Assembly: GCA_024235095.1 (NCBI GenBank)
Contig: JACKNC010000001.1
Span: 310,001 to 374,000, forward strand
Direction: 5' to 3'
DNA length: 64,000 nt
Origin: Gammaproteobacteria bacterium
GTDB taxonomy: Bacteria > Pseudomonadota > Gammaproteobacteria > Competibacterales > Competibacteraceae
Below the pieces are notes generated by a model. The model was not told where the DNA came from. It saw only the letters and a program-made list of their open reading frames with translations, and did no database searches. Made by a program: the position numbers and the translations under genes. Positions 27,473 through 36,586 of the stretch are shown in pieces; within the stretch, counting starts at the first letter, position 1, and every line of letters begins with the position of its first letter.

Positions 27473-28399
27473 TCACCGGGGAAGACCGCTCACCATCGCT
27501 TTCCGCACCGCATCAATTTCCCCGGAAGTGAATCGCTGTTGGTCAGTGACCGTAAAGTTCACTGGCAAATTCAGCCGCTTGACCAAGCTGACCACGGCCA
27601 GATCGCACAACCGCCGCTGGGGCTGAACGCCAGAGGGTGCGCCGCCGCCAATTTCATGGGTATCGTCCAGCGTGCTGGCCAGCGCATGCAAGACTTCGAG
27701 TGAGTCGATTTCCCGCAGCACCGACAATAAAAATTCCCGCTCTGCCAGCGAACCGTCGGCGCTGGTTTGCAACAGCGTCAACCGCGCAGCCCGATCACCC
27801 AGGCGGGAGAGACTCACCGCGACCGGTAACTGGACGGGCACGACCGGCGCCCAGGTTGCCAGCTCGGTTTGCGCATCCCCGGCCCGGTCGCGCAATGCTT
27901 CCAGCGCTTTGAGACTGGCTTCGTCCGGGAAGTAGCCCAGCAACAGGATAGCGGCGGCGGCATCATTGCCTTGATCGAGACTGGCGCGTAGCGCCTCGCC
28001 AAGTTCAGGCCGCTCTGCGAGTTGCAGGGGATCATGCCGTTCATAAAGCGCCAGCGCCGCCCGAGCGCGGATGTCCTGCAACGGATCGCCCAGGGCCTGC
28101 GTCAGCAAAGGAATGGCGGCGGGGTCATCGAAGGCAGTTAACAGCGCGACGGCTTGCAGGCGCACCATCTCATTCTCATCGCGCAGATACGGTTGCAGAT
28201 GCGGAATGACGCCAGCGCCTTGTTCGCCCAGTTGCGAAACCGGTTCGTAGTTGCCCTCTCGGGCAGCCGCGAAAGCCGCGTTGACTTGATTCGCAATATC
28301 ATTGTTCATAGCAATTCCTCGGGGAAACTGAAAGACGAGCAGGACCGACACGAGCGTCGCGCCTACCAGAGAGAACAACCACACGCGCCGGCGGTTCAT
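27473..28399 (-). CDS. HEAT-repeat protein with N-terminal membrane anchor
   Basis: 308 residues. One N-terminal hydrophobic helix (WLFSLVGATLVSVLLVF) serves as anchor or signal. HEAT-like helical pairs follow (IPHLQPYLRDENEMVRLQAV, AIPLLTQALGDPLQDIRARA, EASLKALEALRDRAGD). Such proteins are scaffolds, so a partner is expected; none can be named. It lies 15 bases behind the metalloprotease gene on the same strand, which suggests an operon. Confidence 0.75.
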   Translation of the reverse strand: MNRRRVWLFSLVGATLVSVLLVFQFPRGIAMNNDIANQVNAAFAAAREGNYEPVSQLGEQGAGVIPHLQPYLRDENEMVRLQAVALLTAFDDPAAIPLLTQALGDPLQDIRARAALALYERHDPLQLAERPELGEALRASLDQGNDAAAAILLLGYFPDEASLKALEALRDRAGDAQTELATWAPVVPVQLPVAVSLSRLGDRAARLTLLQTSADGSLAEREFLLSVLREIDSLEVLHALASTLDDTHEIGGGAPSGVQPQRRLCDLAVVSLVKRLNLPVNFTVTDQQRFTSGEIDAVRKAMVSGLPR

Positions 28400-28414
28400 G
28401 ATTTCCAGCCTTGC

Positions 28415-29515
28415 TCATGGGTTCATGGTGTTCGCGTGGGCCTTGGGAATTTTCTGGCCACGCTGATCGGTGATCCCATACATCAACAAGGGCTTCTCAG
28501 CCGCGCCGTAGAAATCGTTCACTCCGAGCGTGTGCCCCAGCTCATGGGCCAGCGTATCGCCCACATTCGTCCCGGCGTGATCTTCGAAAATACAATTCTT
28601 ACCCAGCGTACCCGCGTCGGTGTCATCGTGATTAGGATTGATGTCCTGTTCATATTCCCAGACGAAAAATACATTAAAGTCGGCGGAAGCGTCGCCCTTG
28701 GCGGTGACCAGATCCCATTCATGTTCGCTGGCAGGCACCCCAGGCAAATGCTTGGAGAAGCGCACCACGGTGCCCAGATCCTTGTTGATCTTGACGCTGA
28801 TCGCCCGCTTCTTGGTGACCTGAATATTGGCCTGCGGCAGGAAAATATCGTTCATGGTCTTGACCCAACCATCCACGCTGCTGGCGCTGCGACTGGTTTT
28901 ATGACCTGCGTTATCCTCGACCAGATGAAATGACGCCTGAATGGTTTTTTTGGTTTTGACCGCAATTTCCAGACTGGCCACCGTGGTGGCGCCATTCTTG
29001 ACATCAATAAATGTCGTACCCTTGGTCTTGCCCTTGATGATCAATTCCCGTCCGCCATGCACGAAACACTTCGGGACATCTTCGACCGTAGCGATGCCGG
29101 GGTTGCGACTGACCACATTGAGATTGGCGGCATTCTTCAGAATGACCGTCTTTTGCCCGCTCATGGGGACCATCTGCCAGGGAGGGTTGACCGCGCCATC
29201 AAACCCATCCTTGGGTTTTTTCTCCTCGAACTTGGGTTTGCCGGCGGGCGGCGCGGGCATTGCACCCGGACCGGTATAAGTAACGCCCAGCGCTCCCCAG
29301 GTCTTCGGACCAACAATCCCATCGACCTTCAATCCCTTCATTTGCTGGAAGGTGCGCGTAGCGGCATCAGTTTTCGAGCCAAAGATACCGTCTTCCACCA
29401 GTTTCTTCCCCTGGGGCAGCTTAGGCAGGGGGACTTTCTGATTCAGTAACCCTTGCAGCAGTTTGACATCAGCACCGGTGCTACCCTTTTGAATCATGCG
29501 ATTTGCAGTTGCCAT
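28415..29515 (-). CDS. peptidoglycan-binding-domain protein with matrixin-like zinc protease motif
   Basis: 366 residues. The N terminus has a PG_binding_1 domain (STGADVKLLQGLLNQ, VEDGIFGSKTDAATRTFQQ, VDGIVGPKTWGALG). A middle beta-domain of Ig-like/BIG2 flavour follows (VSRNPGIATVEDVP, LIIKGKTKGTTFIDVKNG). The C-terminal part carries LAHELGHTLGVNDF, the HExxHxxGxxD zinc signature of matrixin-type metalloproteases. No signal peptide is seen after ATG 29515, which has GGAG 9 bases upstream. If it acts on cell wall or outside proteins it needs another export route or lysis. Confidence 0.78.
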   Translation of the reverse strand: MATANRMIQKGSTGADVKLLQGLLNQKVPLPKLPQGKKLVEDGIFGSKTDAATRTFQQMKGLKVDGIVGPKTWGALGVTYTGPGAMPAPPAGKPKFEEKKPKDGFDGAVNPPWQMVPMSGQKTVILKNAANLNVVSRNPGIATVEDVPKCFVHGGRELIIKGKTKGTTFIDVKNGATTVASLEIAVKTKKTIQASFHLVEDNAGHKTSRSASSVDGWVKTMNDIFLPQANIQVTKKRAISVKINKDLGTVVRFSKHLPGVPASEHEWDLVTAKGDASADFNVFFVWEYEQDINPNHDDTDAGTLGKNCIFEDHAGTNVGDTLAHELGHTLGVNDFYGAAEKPLLMYGITDQRGQKIPKAHANTMNP

Positions 29516-29685
29516 AGTGATTTCTCCACATTCTATAAAATCAAAATGTAGGTTTTATTTCTCAAACCTCATGCCATTTTCTCCAAACGCTTGATTATCG
29601 GGTTATTCGCAGATTGGATCGATTCAGTCCGGTCATTCCGAACCGTTCGAGTTGACCGGTACAGCTCAAAATGAGTGGAATGGCC

Positions 29686-29713
29686 TTTGGAGTAGCGAGA
29701 AAGTGGTTACAAT
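29686..29713 (+). promoter_or_regulatory. possible sigma70 promoter of the acetolactate synthase gene
   Basis: TACAAT at 29708-29713 is a good -10 element. A weak -35-like TTTGGA lies 16 bases upstream. It is about 80 bases before the chosen start. No leader peptide or attenuator was recognised. Confidence 0.35.
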
Positions 29714-29793
29714 TGCTTGTCCCGACTCTCTCCATTGGAACCGACCGAATGGGCGGCAACCCAATGGATTCAAGACTCAAAAGGTATTTCTCC

Positions 29794-31572
29794 ATGCTGG
29801 AAGTGAAAGAACCCGTTGCAGGATGCGCGCCGCCAGCGCGCAGTGGCGCCGAGATCGCTATCGATGTGCTGAATGAACTCGGCGTCGACTACCTGTTTGG
29901 ACATACCGGCGGCGCAGTCATTCCCTTGCACGCCGAGTTGAATCTGCGGATGAGACAAGGCCGGAAAACGCCTCGTTTCGTGCTATGCCGTCAGGAAGGC
30001 GCGGCTGGTCACGCCGCCGAAGGCTACGCCCGGGCCAGCGGCAAAATCGGGGTCGCGCTGGCGACGTCCGGGCCGGGCGCGACCAACCTGATAACGCCCA
30101 TTGCCGACGCCTACAAAGATTCGACGCCCTGCGTTTTTATCACCGGCCAAGTCCCCAGCACCATGCTTGGCAAGGACGCCTTCCAGGAAGTCGACATGGT
30201 GGGCATTACCCGCTCCATCTGCAAACACAACTACCTGGTCAAGGATGCCGGAGAGCTGGCCGGTGTATTACGCCAAGCTTTCTTCGTTGCGGGTAGCGGT
30301 CGGCCCGGGCCGGTGGTGGTGGATATTTGCAAGAATGCACTTATTGGCCAGTCCATGACCGAACACCCGCTCAGACTGCCGCGCGGTTATTATCCCGAGA
30401 CGACCATGCATCGCCCGACTGCTGATCGCCTGCTGGCGGCGCTGCAAAGCGCGCAACAACCGGTGGTCATCGGCGGCGGTGGGGTGATCAGCGCCGAAGC
30501 CAGCGACGAATTCCGTCAATTCGTGGATCGCTATCAATTGCCGGTCACGCTGACATTCATGGGGCTGGGCGCGATCAACCACGACCATCCCCGGTTTCTG
30601 GGTATGCCTGGAATGCATGGCACAGTTGCTGCGAACCAGGCGCTACGGGATGCGGATTTCATTTTGAGCATCGGCGCCCGTTTCGATGACCGGGTCGCGG
30701 TTCGCGCGTTCGGTGAAGGCAAAACCATTGCCCATGTCGATATCGACGCGACCGAGATCGGTAAGGCGATTATGGCCGATTACCCCTTGCGCGCGAATGC
30801 CCAGGATTTCCTGAATTACGCCAACGGGCTTGATTGGGCCAGCGGAGACATCGACAAGTGGCTGGATCGGTTGACCGCCTGGAAACAGGAATACGCACCG
30901 ACTTACCGAACTGGGGGAAACTTTATTAAACCCCAGCAATTCATCGAGGAATTATCCCGGCTGACCGAACGGACCAGCATCATCGTCACCGGCGTCGGCC
31001 AGCACCAGATGTGGTCCGCGCTGTTTTACAATTACCAGGAACCTCGCCAATGGATCAGTTCGGGGGGACTGGGCACCATGGGCTTTGGCTTGCCCGCCGC
31101 CATCGGCGCCTGTTACGCCCGCCCCGACAAGACGGTGCTATGCATCGACGGCGACGGCAGTTTCCAGATGAATCTTCAGGAACTGGCCACCATCGCCGCA
31201 AACCGGATTCCGGTGAAAACCTTCATTCTGAATAACGGTTTTCTGGGCATGGTGCGGCAATGGGAGGACATGTTCAATCAGGGCCATCATTACGAAACCT
31301 GCCTGGCGCGGACGACGCAATGCGATCCAGCTTGCATTGACGCTCGGGAATGCCGGACGCCGAATCCCAATTATTTGAATCTGGGCCGCGTGTTTCCGGG
31401 CATCGAAACCGTGCGGATCAGCCGTCCTGACCAAATCCAGACCGGCATTCAACAAGCGCTGAATTATGATGGCCCCTGTGTGGTCGATGTCTGGGTCGAC
31501 CGCACCGAGGATGTCAAGCCGATGATTCCGCCGGGTGGAACCCTGGCGGATATGATTCATGAACTGGATTGA
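29794..31572 (+). CDS. ilvB: acetolactate synthase-like ThDP enzyme, large subunit
   Basis: About 592 residues with the three-domain ThDP fold. The N-terminal PYR domain has the catalytic Glu in CRQEGAAGHAAEGYARA and GPGATNLITPIADA. The middle FAD-type domain includes SIGARFDDRV. The C-terminal PP domain has the ThDP/metal motif GDGSFQMNLQELATI then ILNNGFLGMVRQW. It would condense two pyruvates, or pyruvate and 2-ketobutyrate, for branched amino acids. ATG 29794 follows AAGG by 9 bases; in-frame ATGs upstream (29749, 29764) have no ribosome site. Oddities: a Cys-rich insertion near the end (four Cys, nt 31300-31353), and no small-subunit gene (ilvN) follows. Confidence 0.85.
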   Translation: MLEVKEPVAGCAPPARSGAEIAIDVLNELGVDYLFGHTGGAVIPLHAELNLRMRQGRKTPRFVLCRQEGAAGHAAEGYARASGKIGVALATSGPGATNLITPIADAYKDSTPCVFITGQVPSTMLGKDAFQEVDMVGITRSICKHNYLVKDAGELAGVLRQAFFVAGSGRPGPVVVDICKNALIGQSMTEHPLRLPRGYYPETTMHRPTADRLLAALQSAQQPVVIGGGGVISAEASDEFRQFVDRYQLPVTLTFMGLGAINHDHPRFLGMPGMHGTVAANQALRDADFILSIGARFDDRVAVRAFGEGKTIAHVDIDATEIGKAIMADYPLRANAQDFLNYANGLDWASGDIDKWLDRLTAWKQEYAPTYRTGGNFIKPQQFIEELSRLTERTSIIVTGVGQHQMWSALFYNYQEPRQWISSGGLGTMGFGLPAAIGACYARPDKTVLCIDGDGSFQMNLQELATIAANRIPVKTFILNNGFLGMVRQWEDMFNQGHHYETCLARTTQCDPACIDARECRTPNPNYLNLGRVFPGIETVRISRPDQIQTGIQQALNYDGPCVVDVWVDRTEDVKPMIPPGGTLADMIHELD

Positions 31573-31625
31573 GTTTGGCGTCATTACTTACCCAGCCTCT
31601 TGTACACGATTCGACTGGAGTCCGC

Positions 31626-32267
31626 GTGAAGCGATTTTTTTTACTGTATCCGTTGTTGATACTGATTTTTCTGATCGGCCCCGTCCATGCCGAAACCCGT
31701 TATGCGACAGATGACTTCACAGTGCCGGTGCGCAGCGGCGCTTCCACACGCCACAAGATCCTGCGCATGGTGTCTAGCGGTACGCCTTTGGTCATTTTGC
31801 AAACCAATAATGAAGACGGCTATACCCAGATTAAAACGCCGGAGGGAACCGTCGGCTGGATTCTGACGCGCTACCTGATGGATGAGCCGCCGACCCGGGA
31901 GCAGGTGGCGCAACTTGAAAAGCGCATGGCTGCGCTTGAAAGTGAAAATCAGACTCTACAGGGTGAAAAGAAAGCGCTGGAAACGACCCGCGCTGACTTG
32001 ACGCGCTGCAGCGCGGAATTGGCAGAAGTTCGCCGCGCTGCGTCCCAAACTCTGGCAATTGAAGAAGATAATGCGAGATTGCAACAGGAAATGGCCGCAA
32101 TTAATCAGCAATTGCTGGAACTCGAAACGCAAAATATCTCCTTGCGCGACGAATCCAAACGCGACTGGTTCCTGGTAGGCGCCGGCGTAGTTGCAGGCAG
32201 TCTGTTGCTGGGCCTGATCATTCCGCACATTCCCTGGCGCCGACGCCGACGCTGGGATCAATTCTGA
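31626..32267 (+). CDS. TIGR04211-type SH3 domain membrane protein (YgiM-like)
   Basis: About 213 residues: signal peptide (FFLLYPLLILIFLIGPVHA), a bacterial SH3 domain (FTVPVRSGASTRHKILRMV, GYTQIKTPEGTVGWILTRYL), a long coiled coil (LEKRMAALESENQTLQGEKK), then a C-terminal membrane helix (WFLVGAGVVAGSLLLGLII) and a basic tail. GTG 31626 is the start because CTGGAG (31615-31620) sits 5 bases before it. It is thought to sit in the inner membrane facing the periplasm. The biochemical role in this family is not established. Confidence 0.85.
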   Translation: MKRFFLLYPLLILIFLIGPVHAETRYATDDFTVPVRSGASTRHKILRMVSSGTPLVILQTNNEDGYTQIKTPEGTVGWILTRYLMDEPPTREQVAQLEKRMAALESENQTLQGEKKALETTRADLTRCSAELAEVRRAASQTLAIEEDNARLQQEMAAINQQLLELETQNISLRDESKRDWFLVGAGVVAGSLLLGLIIPHIPWRRRRRWDQF

Positions 32268-32291
32268 CCAGAGGAAAACGACTAAAATCTT

Positions 32292-32327
32292 CTCAACCCC
32301 CCTTTTTCAAAGAGGGGAGGTGAATAC
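32292..32327. repeat. half copy of the C6/G6 palindromic repeat
   Basis: CCCCCC-TTTTTCAAA-GAGGGG followed by AGGTGAATACTTA, which matches the right end of the composite at 59769-59878 with one arm mismatch. It lies between the SH3 gene and the permease gene and could act as a transcript hairpin. Confidence 0.75.
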
Positions 32328-32366
32328 TTACCAAATAACCTTTAGTCCATTAGCAAAAAGTTTCGC

Positions 32367-33461
32367 ATGTTCTCCTACCTCCTGCGCCGCCTGTCGCTGA
32401 TTCCGCTGACCTTGCTAGGCATTATCGCGATTAATTTCGCCATCGTGCAGATTGCGCCTGGCGGGCCGGTGGAGCAATTGCTGGCGCAACTCAAAAATAC
32501 CGCTGTAGCGGCAACCGCGCGGGTGGGCGGCGGACAGGGCATGGAAGCAAGCGGCGGCGCAGCGGCAACGAGCAGTGACAGCGCCTATCGCGGCGCGCAG
32601 GGTCTGGACCCGGCGTTCATTGCCGAATTGAACCGCCAGTTTGGTTTCGACCAGCCTGCTTACGTGCGGTTTGGCCGAATGATCGGCGACTATCTGACCT
32701 TCGATCTCGGCCAGAGTTATTTCCGCGACCGGGCGGTGCTGGATCTGGTACTGGACAAGCTGCCGGTTTCCATCTCGCTCGGGGTATGGAGCACGCTGCT
32801 GATCTACGTGATTTCGATTCCGCTGGGCATCGCTAAGGCGGTGCGCGACGGCTCGCGTTTCGACGTATTGACCAGCGCGGCGGTCATCGTCGGTTACGCG
32901 ATTCCCGCTTTCCTGTTCGCGATCCTGCTGATCATTCTATTTGCCGGCGGACGCTATCTGGACTGGTTCCCATTGCGCGGATTGACTTCCGACAACTGGA
33001 TGGATTTGAGTTGGCCGGCGCGCATCGCCGACTACTTCTGGCATCTGACCTTGCCGGTCACGGCAATGGTGATTGGCGGTTTCGCGTCATTGACCATGCT
33101 GACCAAAAATGCCTTTCTGGACGAGATCAATAAACAATATGTCGTCACCGCCCGCGCCAAGGGCTTGAGCGAGCGGCGGGTGCTGTACGGACATGTTTTC
33201 CGCAACGCCATGCTGCTGGTGATCGCTGGTTTTCCGGCCACGCTGGTGAGTATGTTGTTTACCGGTTCGCTGTTGATCGAGGTGATCTTTTCGCTGGATG
33301 GACTGGGTTTACTGGGTTTCGAGGCTGTGGTGAAACGTGACTATCCAGTGATGTTCGGGACGCTGTACTTCTTCAGCCTGATCGGCTTATTGTTGAATCT
33401 GATCAGCGACTTAACCTATCATTGGGTAGACCCGCGCATCGACTTTGCGGCGCGAACGTAG
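32367..33461 (+). CDS. yejB: ABC transporter permease, YejB-like
   Basis: 364 residues, inner-membrane subunit of a peptide-type (microcin C/oligopeptide) ABC importer. It has the N-terminal helix MFSYLLRRLSLIPLTLLGI, the DPP/OPP-permease N-terminal domain with APGGPVEQLL, FGFDQPAYVRF and FDLGQSYFRD, and the coupling segment EINKQYVVTARAKGLSERR (EAA-type loop). It ends NLISDLTYHWVDPRIDF, typical of YejB. A YejB family insert (GGGQGMEASGG) is present. The usual neighbours yejA, yejE and yejF are not adjacent: the next gene is convergent. It may be an orphan, or partners are elsewhere. Confidence 0.87.
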   Translation: MFSYLLRRLSLIPLTLLGIIAINFAIVQIAPGGPVEQLLAQLKNTAVAATARVGGGQGMEASGGAAATSSDSAYRGAQGLDPAFIAELNRQFGFDQPAYVRFGRMIGDYLTFDLGQSYFRDRAVLDLVLDKLPVSISLGVWSTLLIYVISIPLGIAKAVRDGSRFDVLTSAAVIVGYAIPAFLFAILLIILFAGGRYLDWFPLRGLTSDNWMDLSWPARIADYFWHLTLPVTAMVIGGFASLTMLTKNAFLDEINKQYVVTARAKGLSERRVLYGHVFRNAMLLVIAGFPATLVSMLFTGSLLIEVIFSLDGLGLLGFEAVVKRDYPVMFGTLYFFSLIGLLLNLISDLTYHWVDPRIDFAART

Positions 33462-33480
33462 CGACTCCCTTCCGGTGCAG

Positions 33481-34200
33481 TTAACCGGCATTCCAGCGCC
33501 AACCCCGCCAGCGCCAGTCAGCGCCGGGCGCGGCCAGCGCGGCGACCCACCCAGGTTCGATGGGCACATTCAGCACGCTCCATTCCCGGTCAGCGGCGTC
33601 GCGCAGACCCACCCGCTGGTTGACCCAATCGTCACCCTGCAAACAGACTTCCAACTTGCCCAAACCGTGGGCTAGTCCTTCTCCCAGTGCTTTGACGACC
33701 GCCTCCTTGCGCGTCCAGCAGGCAAAAAACTCTTCGCGGGCACATGCCGGGGGCAATTCCTGGAATACCGCCCATTCACGCGAGGTACAGATGCGTTCCG
33801 CCACCGCCGCGTAATCCAACCGACGATTCATGTCCTCCAAATCTACGCCGACCTCACACCGGGCAATGGCGTACAACACCTGATCACTGCTGTGGGAAAG
33901 ATTGAAGTGCAAACAGGTTTCCGCAGGCTGGCCCACTAGCACCGGCTTGCCGCGCGGTCCCTGATTGAAACGGATAAGCGCCGCCGGCTGATCCAGATAG
34001 ATACCCAGCAGTTCCCGCAGCAAACCGCGTCCTGCAATGAAACGATCCTGATGCTCAGGAAAGCGAAACCGCCCCGCCCGTTCCCGCTCGTCCACGGTCA
34101 ACGTGGCTGTCAGCACAGCTAATCTCTCGGCCGGCAGCCGCAAATTAGCCAGCCAGAGGTGCGCTTCCTCCGCAGCCAGGGCCGGAGCCGCTCCTCGCAT
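33481..34200 (-). CDS. 4'-phosphopantetheinyl transferase, Sfp type
   Basis: About 239 residues. It transfers phosphopantetheine from CoA to a carrier-protein Ser. Motifs: FNQGPRGKPVL, FNLSHSSDQVLYA, GVDLEDMNRR (metal-binding Asp/Glu) and FFACWTRKEAVVKALGEGL (the W-(S/T)-x-KE-A-xxK signature). ATG 34200 is preferred because the family match begins just after it and the gene then does not overlap the GGDEF-EAL gene; TTG 34254 would add 18 residues. As the only such enzyme in the window it is the natural candidate to activate a carrier protein for the KS-AT system, though they are 10 kb apart. Confidence 0.88.
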   Translation of the reverse strand: MRGAAPALAAEEAHLWLANLRLPAERLAVLTATLTVDERERAGRFRFPEHQDRFIAGRGLLRELLGIYLDQPAALIRFNQGPRGKPVLVGQPAETCLHFNLSHSSDQVLYAIARCEVGVDLEDMNRRLDYAAVAERICTSREWAVFQELPPACAREEFFACWTRKEAVVKALGEGLAHGLGKLEVCLQGDDWVNQRVGLRDAADREWSVLNVPIEPGWVAALAAPGADWRWRGWRWNAG

Positions 34201-34213
34201 CGACTGCAAAGGG

Positions 34214-36553
34214 TCAATCACTGGCCACTGCGTATTCACAATGGAAGGAAGCAACGATCGAGGATCGACGGGTAAGCCATGTTACAAAATCTTCTGCTGG
34301 CAGCGGTTGGCTGAATAGATACCCTTGCGCCAGATCACAACCTTGCTCCAGCAGAATGCGCCGCTGCTGCTCAGTCTCGACGCCCTCGGCAATGACTTTC
34401 AGTCCCAGGCTATGCCCTAGCGCCACAATAGTTGCAGCAAGCGTCCGGTCATCCGGATCATTCTCCAGATCGCGCACGAAACTTTGATCGATCTTCAGCG
34501 CCGTGATCGGCAGGCGTTTGAGATAACCCAGACTGGAATAACCGGTGCCGAAATCGTCAACAGCCAACCCGATACCCAAGCGCCTCAATCCCTGCAACGT
34601 ATCGGTCGTCTGCGTGCCGGTTTCGAGCAAGGTGGATTCGGTCAGCTCCAGTTCTAATGCGGCGGGCGGCAAACCGTAAATGGTTAGCAAACCCTCAATA
34701 TGCGCCACGAATCCAGGTTGGCGAAAGTGGCGTGCAGCAAGGTTGACAGCCACATGCAAAGCAGGCAACCCAGCGCTACGCCAAGCGGCCAATTGCCGGC
34801 TGACTTCTTCCAACATCCAGTCGCCCAAACCAACTATCAGGTCACTGGCTTCCGCTAGCGGAATAAATTGATTGGGCGGGATCAAGCCGCGTTTCGGATG
34901 TTGCCAACGAACCAGAGCCTCGGCGCCGACCAGCTTCCCATCCGCCAACCGCAACTTGGGCTGGTAGTAAGCACGTAACTGGCCCATTTCGAGCGCCTGG
35001 CGCAATTCGGTTTCCAGCATCAATCGCGCCACGCTGGCAATATTCATTTCCCGGGTATAAAACATACGAGTATTGCGCCCAGCCTCTTTGGCCCGGTACA
35101 GAGCGGTATCGGCGTTCTTCAGCAACTCGTCAAAATTGACGCCATTATAAGGATAGAGAGCGATCCCAGCCGAGAGCGTGGCGTGCAAGCGATGGCTGGC
35201 GATATTGAACGGCTGACGGAAAGCGGCCAGCAGTTTGTCCGCCACTCGCCGCGCCCCTTCCAAGCCAACCTCGGGCAGCAGCAACACAAACTCGTCGCCG
35301 CCCAGCCGACAAACTGTGTCGGTTTCCCGGACTGTTCTTTCAAGCCGCCGCGCGACCTCCACCAACAACACATCTCCCTCGGTGTGACCGAGTGAGTCGT
35401 TCACTTCCTTGAAGCGATCCAGATCCAGAAACAGGATAGCCAACTCCTCGCCACGCCGCTCCGCCAACCCCAGCATCAAATCCGCCCGTTGCGTCAACAA
35501 CGTCCGGTTCGGCAGACCCGTAAGCGCATCGTAGTAAGCCAAATATTGGATGTTTTGCTTGTCCCGCTGCTGCTCAGTGATATCGCGTCCGGTGCCGCGA
35601 TAGCCGGCAAAACATCCGGCGGCATCAAATAAGGGGATGCCATTGATGGAAAACCAGCGTTCCTCGCCCGAATCCGAATGCACCCGATACTCAAAATTCC
35701 GAAAGGGTTGATGCGCATCAAGCAGAGCGCGGTGCGCCGCCCACTGTTCTGGCATCAGATTGACAATCGGCATTTCCCAGCGGGTCTTGCCCAGAAAATG
35801 GTTGGGATTAATACCGATTTGCTCCAGGCCCGCCATCGCCTTGCCCAAAGTAAAGTAGGTAAATCGAAACTGATCATCCTGTTCCCAGAGCCAGTCCGAA
35901 GCCAGCGTTGACAGATCGCGGAATCGCGCTTCACTGGCGCGCAACGCCTCTTCGGCGTTCTTGCGTTGCGTAATATCACGCCAGGTTGTATGCAGAATAT
36001 GCTGATTCCGCCACGGAATCACTGTTAGCAATACTTCTACCCAAACTTCGCTTCCATCCAGGCGGCGATGCACCCACTCGAACCGCTGATTGCCTTCCTG
36101 GAAGGCGGTGGTAATGATTGCCTGGGCTTTTTCAGCAGAACGCCGGCCATCTGGCTGAAATTCAGGTGATAAATCAGATGGTTGCCGATTAAGCACCTGT
36201 TCTTTACTCGTAGCGCGCATTAATCGAACCGTTGCGGCGTTGCAATCGAAAAAGCGCTCGTGATCGAGCAGCAAGTTGGCGTCGCAGGATTGCTCAAATA
36301 ACTTGCGAAATAACTGCTCGCGTTCTCTCAAGCCCGTCGCTCGCGCCATTGTCACTCTCGTTCGCCGCCACTGGTAAAGACACAACGCGCCCAGGAGCAC
36401 AACGAAGACCACCATCGCGATCGGCCAACGGTACCCATAGTCGGCGGAACCTGCAATCGATTGATGAGTCCAGCAGTACACTACCCAACACATCAGCACA
36501 ACCGCCAGAATACTCACCATGAACGACAGGATAGCGTGGACCTTAGCGCTCAT
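34214..36553 (-). CDS. membrane PAS-PAS-GGDEF-EAL protein
   Basis: 779 residues controlling cyclic di-GMP. Two N-terminal membrane helices (ILSFMVSILAVVLMCWVVYC and AMVVFVVLLGALCLYQW) are followed by a PAS domain (LFEQSCDANLLLDHERFF), a second PAS with PAC (DWLWEQDDQFRFTYF, GYRGTGRDITEQQ), a GGDEF domain with intact CRLGGDEFVLLL and an RxxD-like upstream site, and an EAL domain with GAEALVRWQHP and DDFGTGYSSLGYL. Both catalytic signatures look intact, so it could make and break c-di-GMP. No ligand can be named for the PAS domains. The PPTase gene follows on the same strand. Confidence 0.92.
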   Translation of the reverse strand: MSAKVHAILSFMVSILAVVLMCWVVYCWTHQSIAGSADYGYRWPIAMVVFVVLLGALCLYQWRRTRVTMARATGLREREQLFRKLFEQSCDANLLLDHERFFDCNAATVRLMRATSKEQVLNRQPSDLSPEFQPDGRRSAEKAQAIITTAFQEGNQRFEWVHRRLDGSEVWVEVLLTVIPWRNQHILHTTWRDITQRKNAEEALRASEARFRDLSTLASDWLWEQDDQFRFTYFTLGKAMAGLEQIGINPNHFLGKTRWEMPIVNLMPEQWAAHRALLDAHQPFRNFEYRVHSDSGEERWFSINGIPLFDAAGCFAGYRGTGRDITEQQRDKQNIQYLAYYDALTGLPNRTLLTQRADLMLGLAERRGEELAILFLDLDRFKEVNDSLGHTEGDVLLVEVARRLERTVRETDTVCRLGGDEFVLLLPEVGLEGARRVADKLLAAFRQPFNIASHRLHATLSAGIALYPYNGVNFDELLKNADTALYRAKEAGRNTRMFYTREMNIASVARLMLETELRQALEMGQLRAYYQPKLRLADGKLVGAEALVRWQHPKRGLIPPNQFIPLAEASDLIVGLGDWMLEEVSRQLAAWRSAGLPALHVAVNLAARHFRQPGFVAHIEGLLTIYGLPPAALELELTESTLLETGTQTTDTLQGLRRLGIGLAVDDFGTGYSSLGYLKRLPITALKIDQSFVRDLENDPDDRTLAATIVALGHSLGLKVIAEGVETEQQRRILLEQGCDLAQGYLFSQPLPAEDFVTWLTRRSSIVASFHCEYAVASD

Positions 36554-36586
36554 CGTCGTTTACCTTGTTCTTCTGTAATCAGCGCC

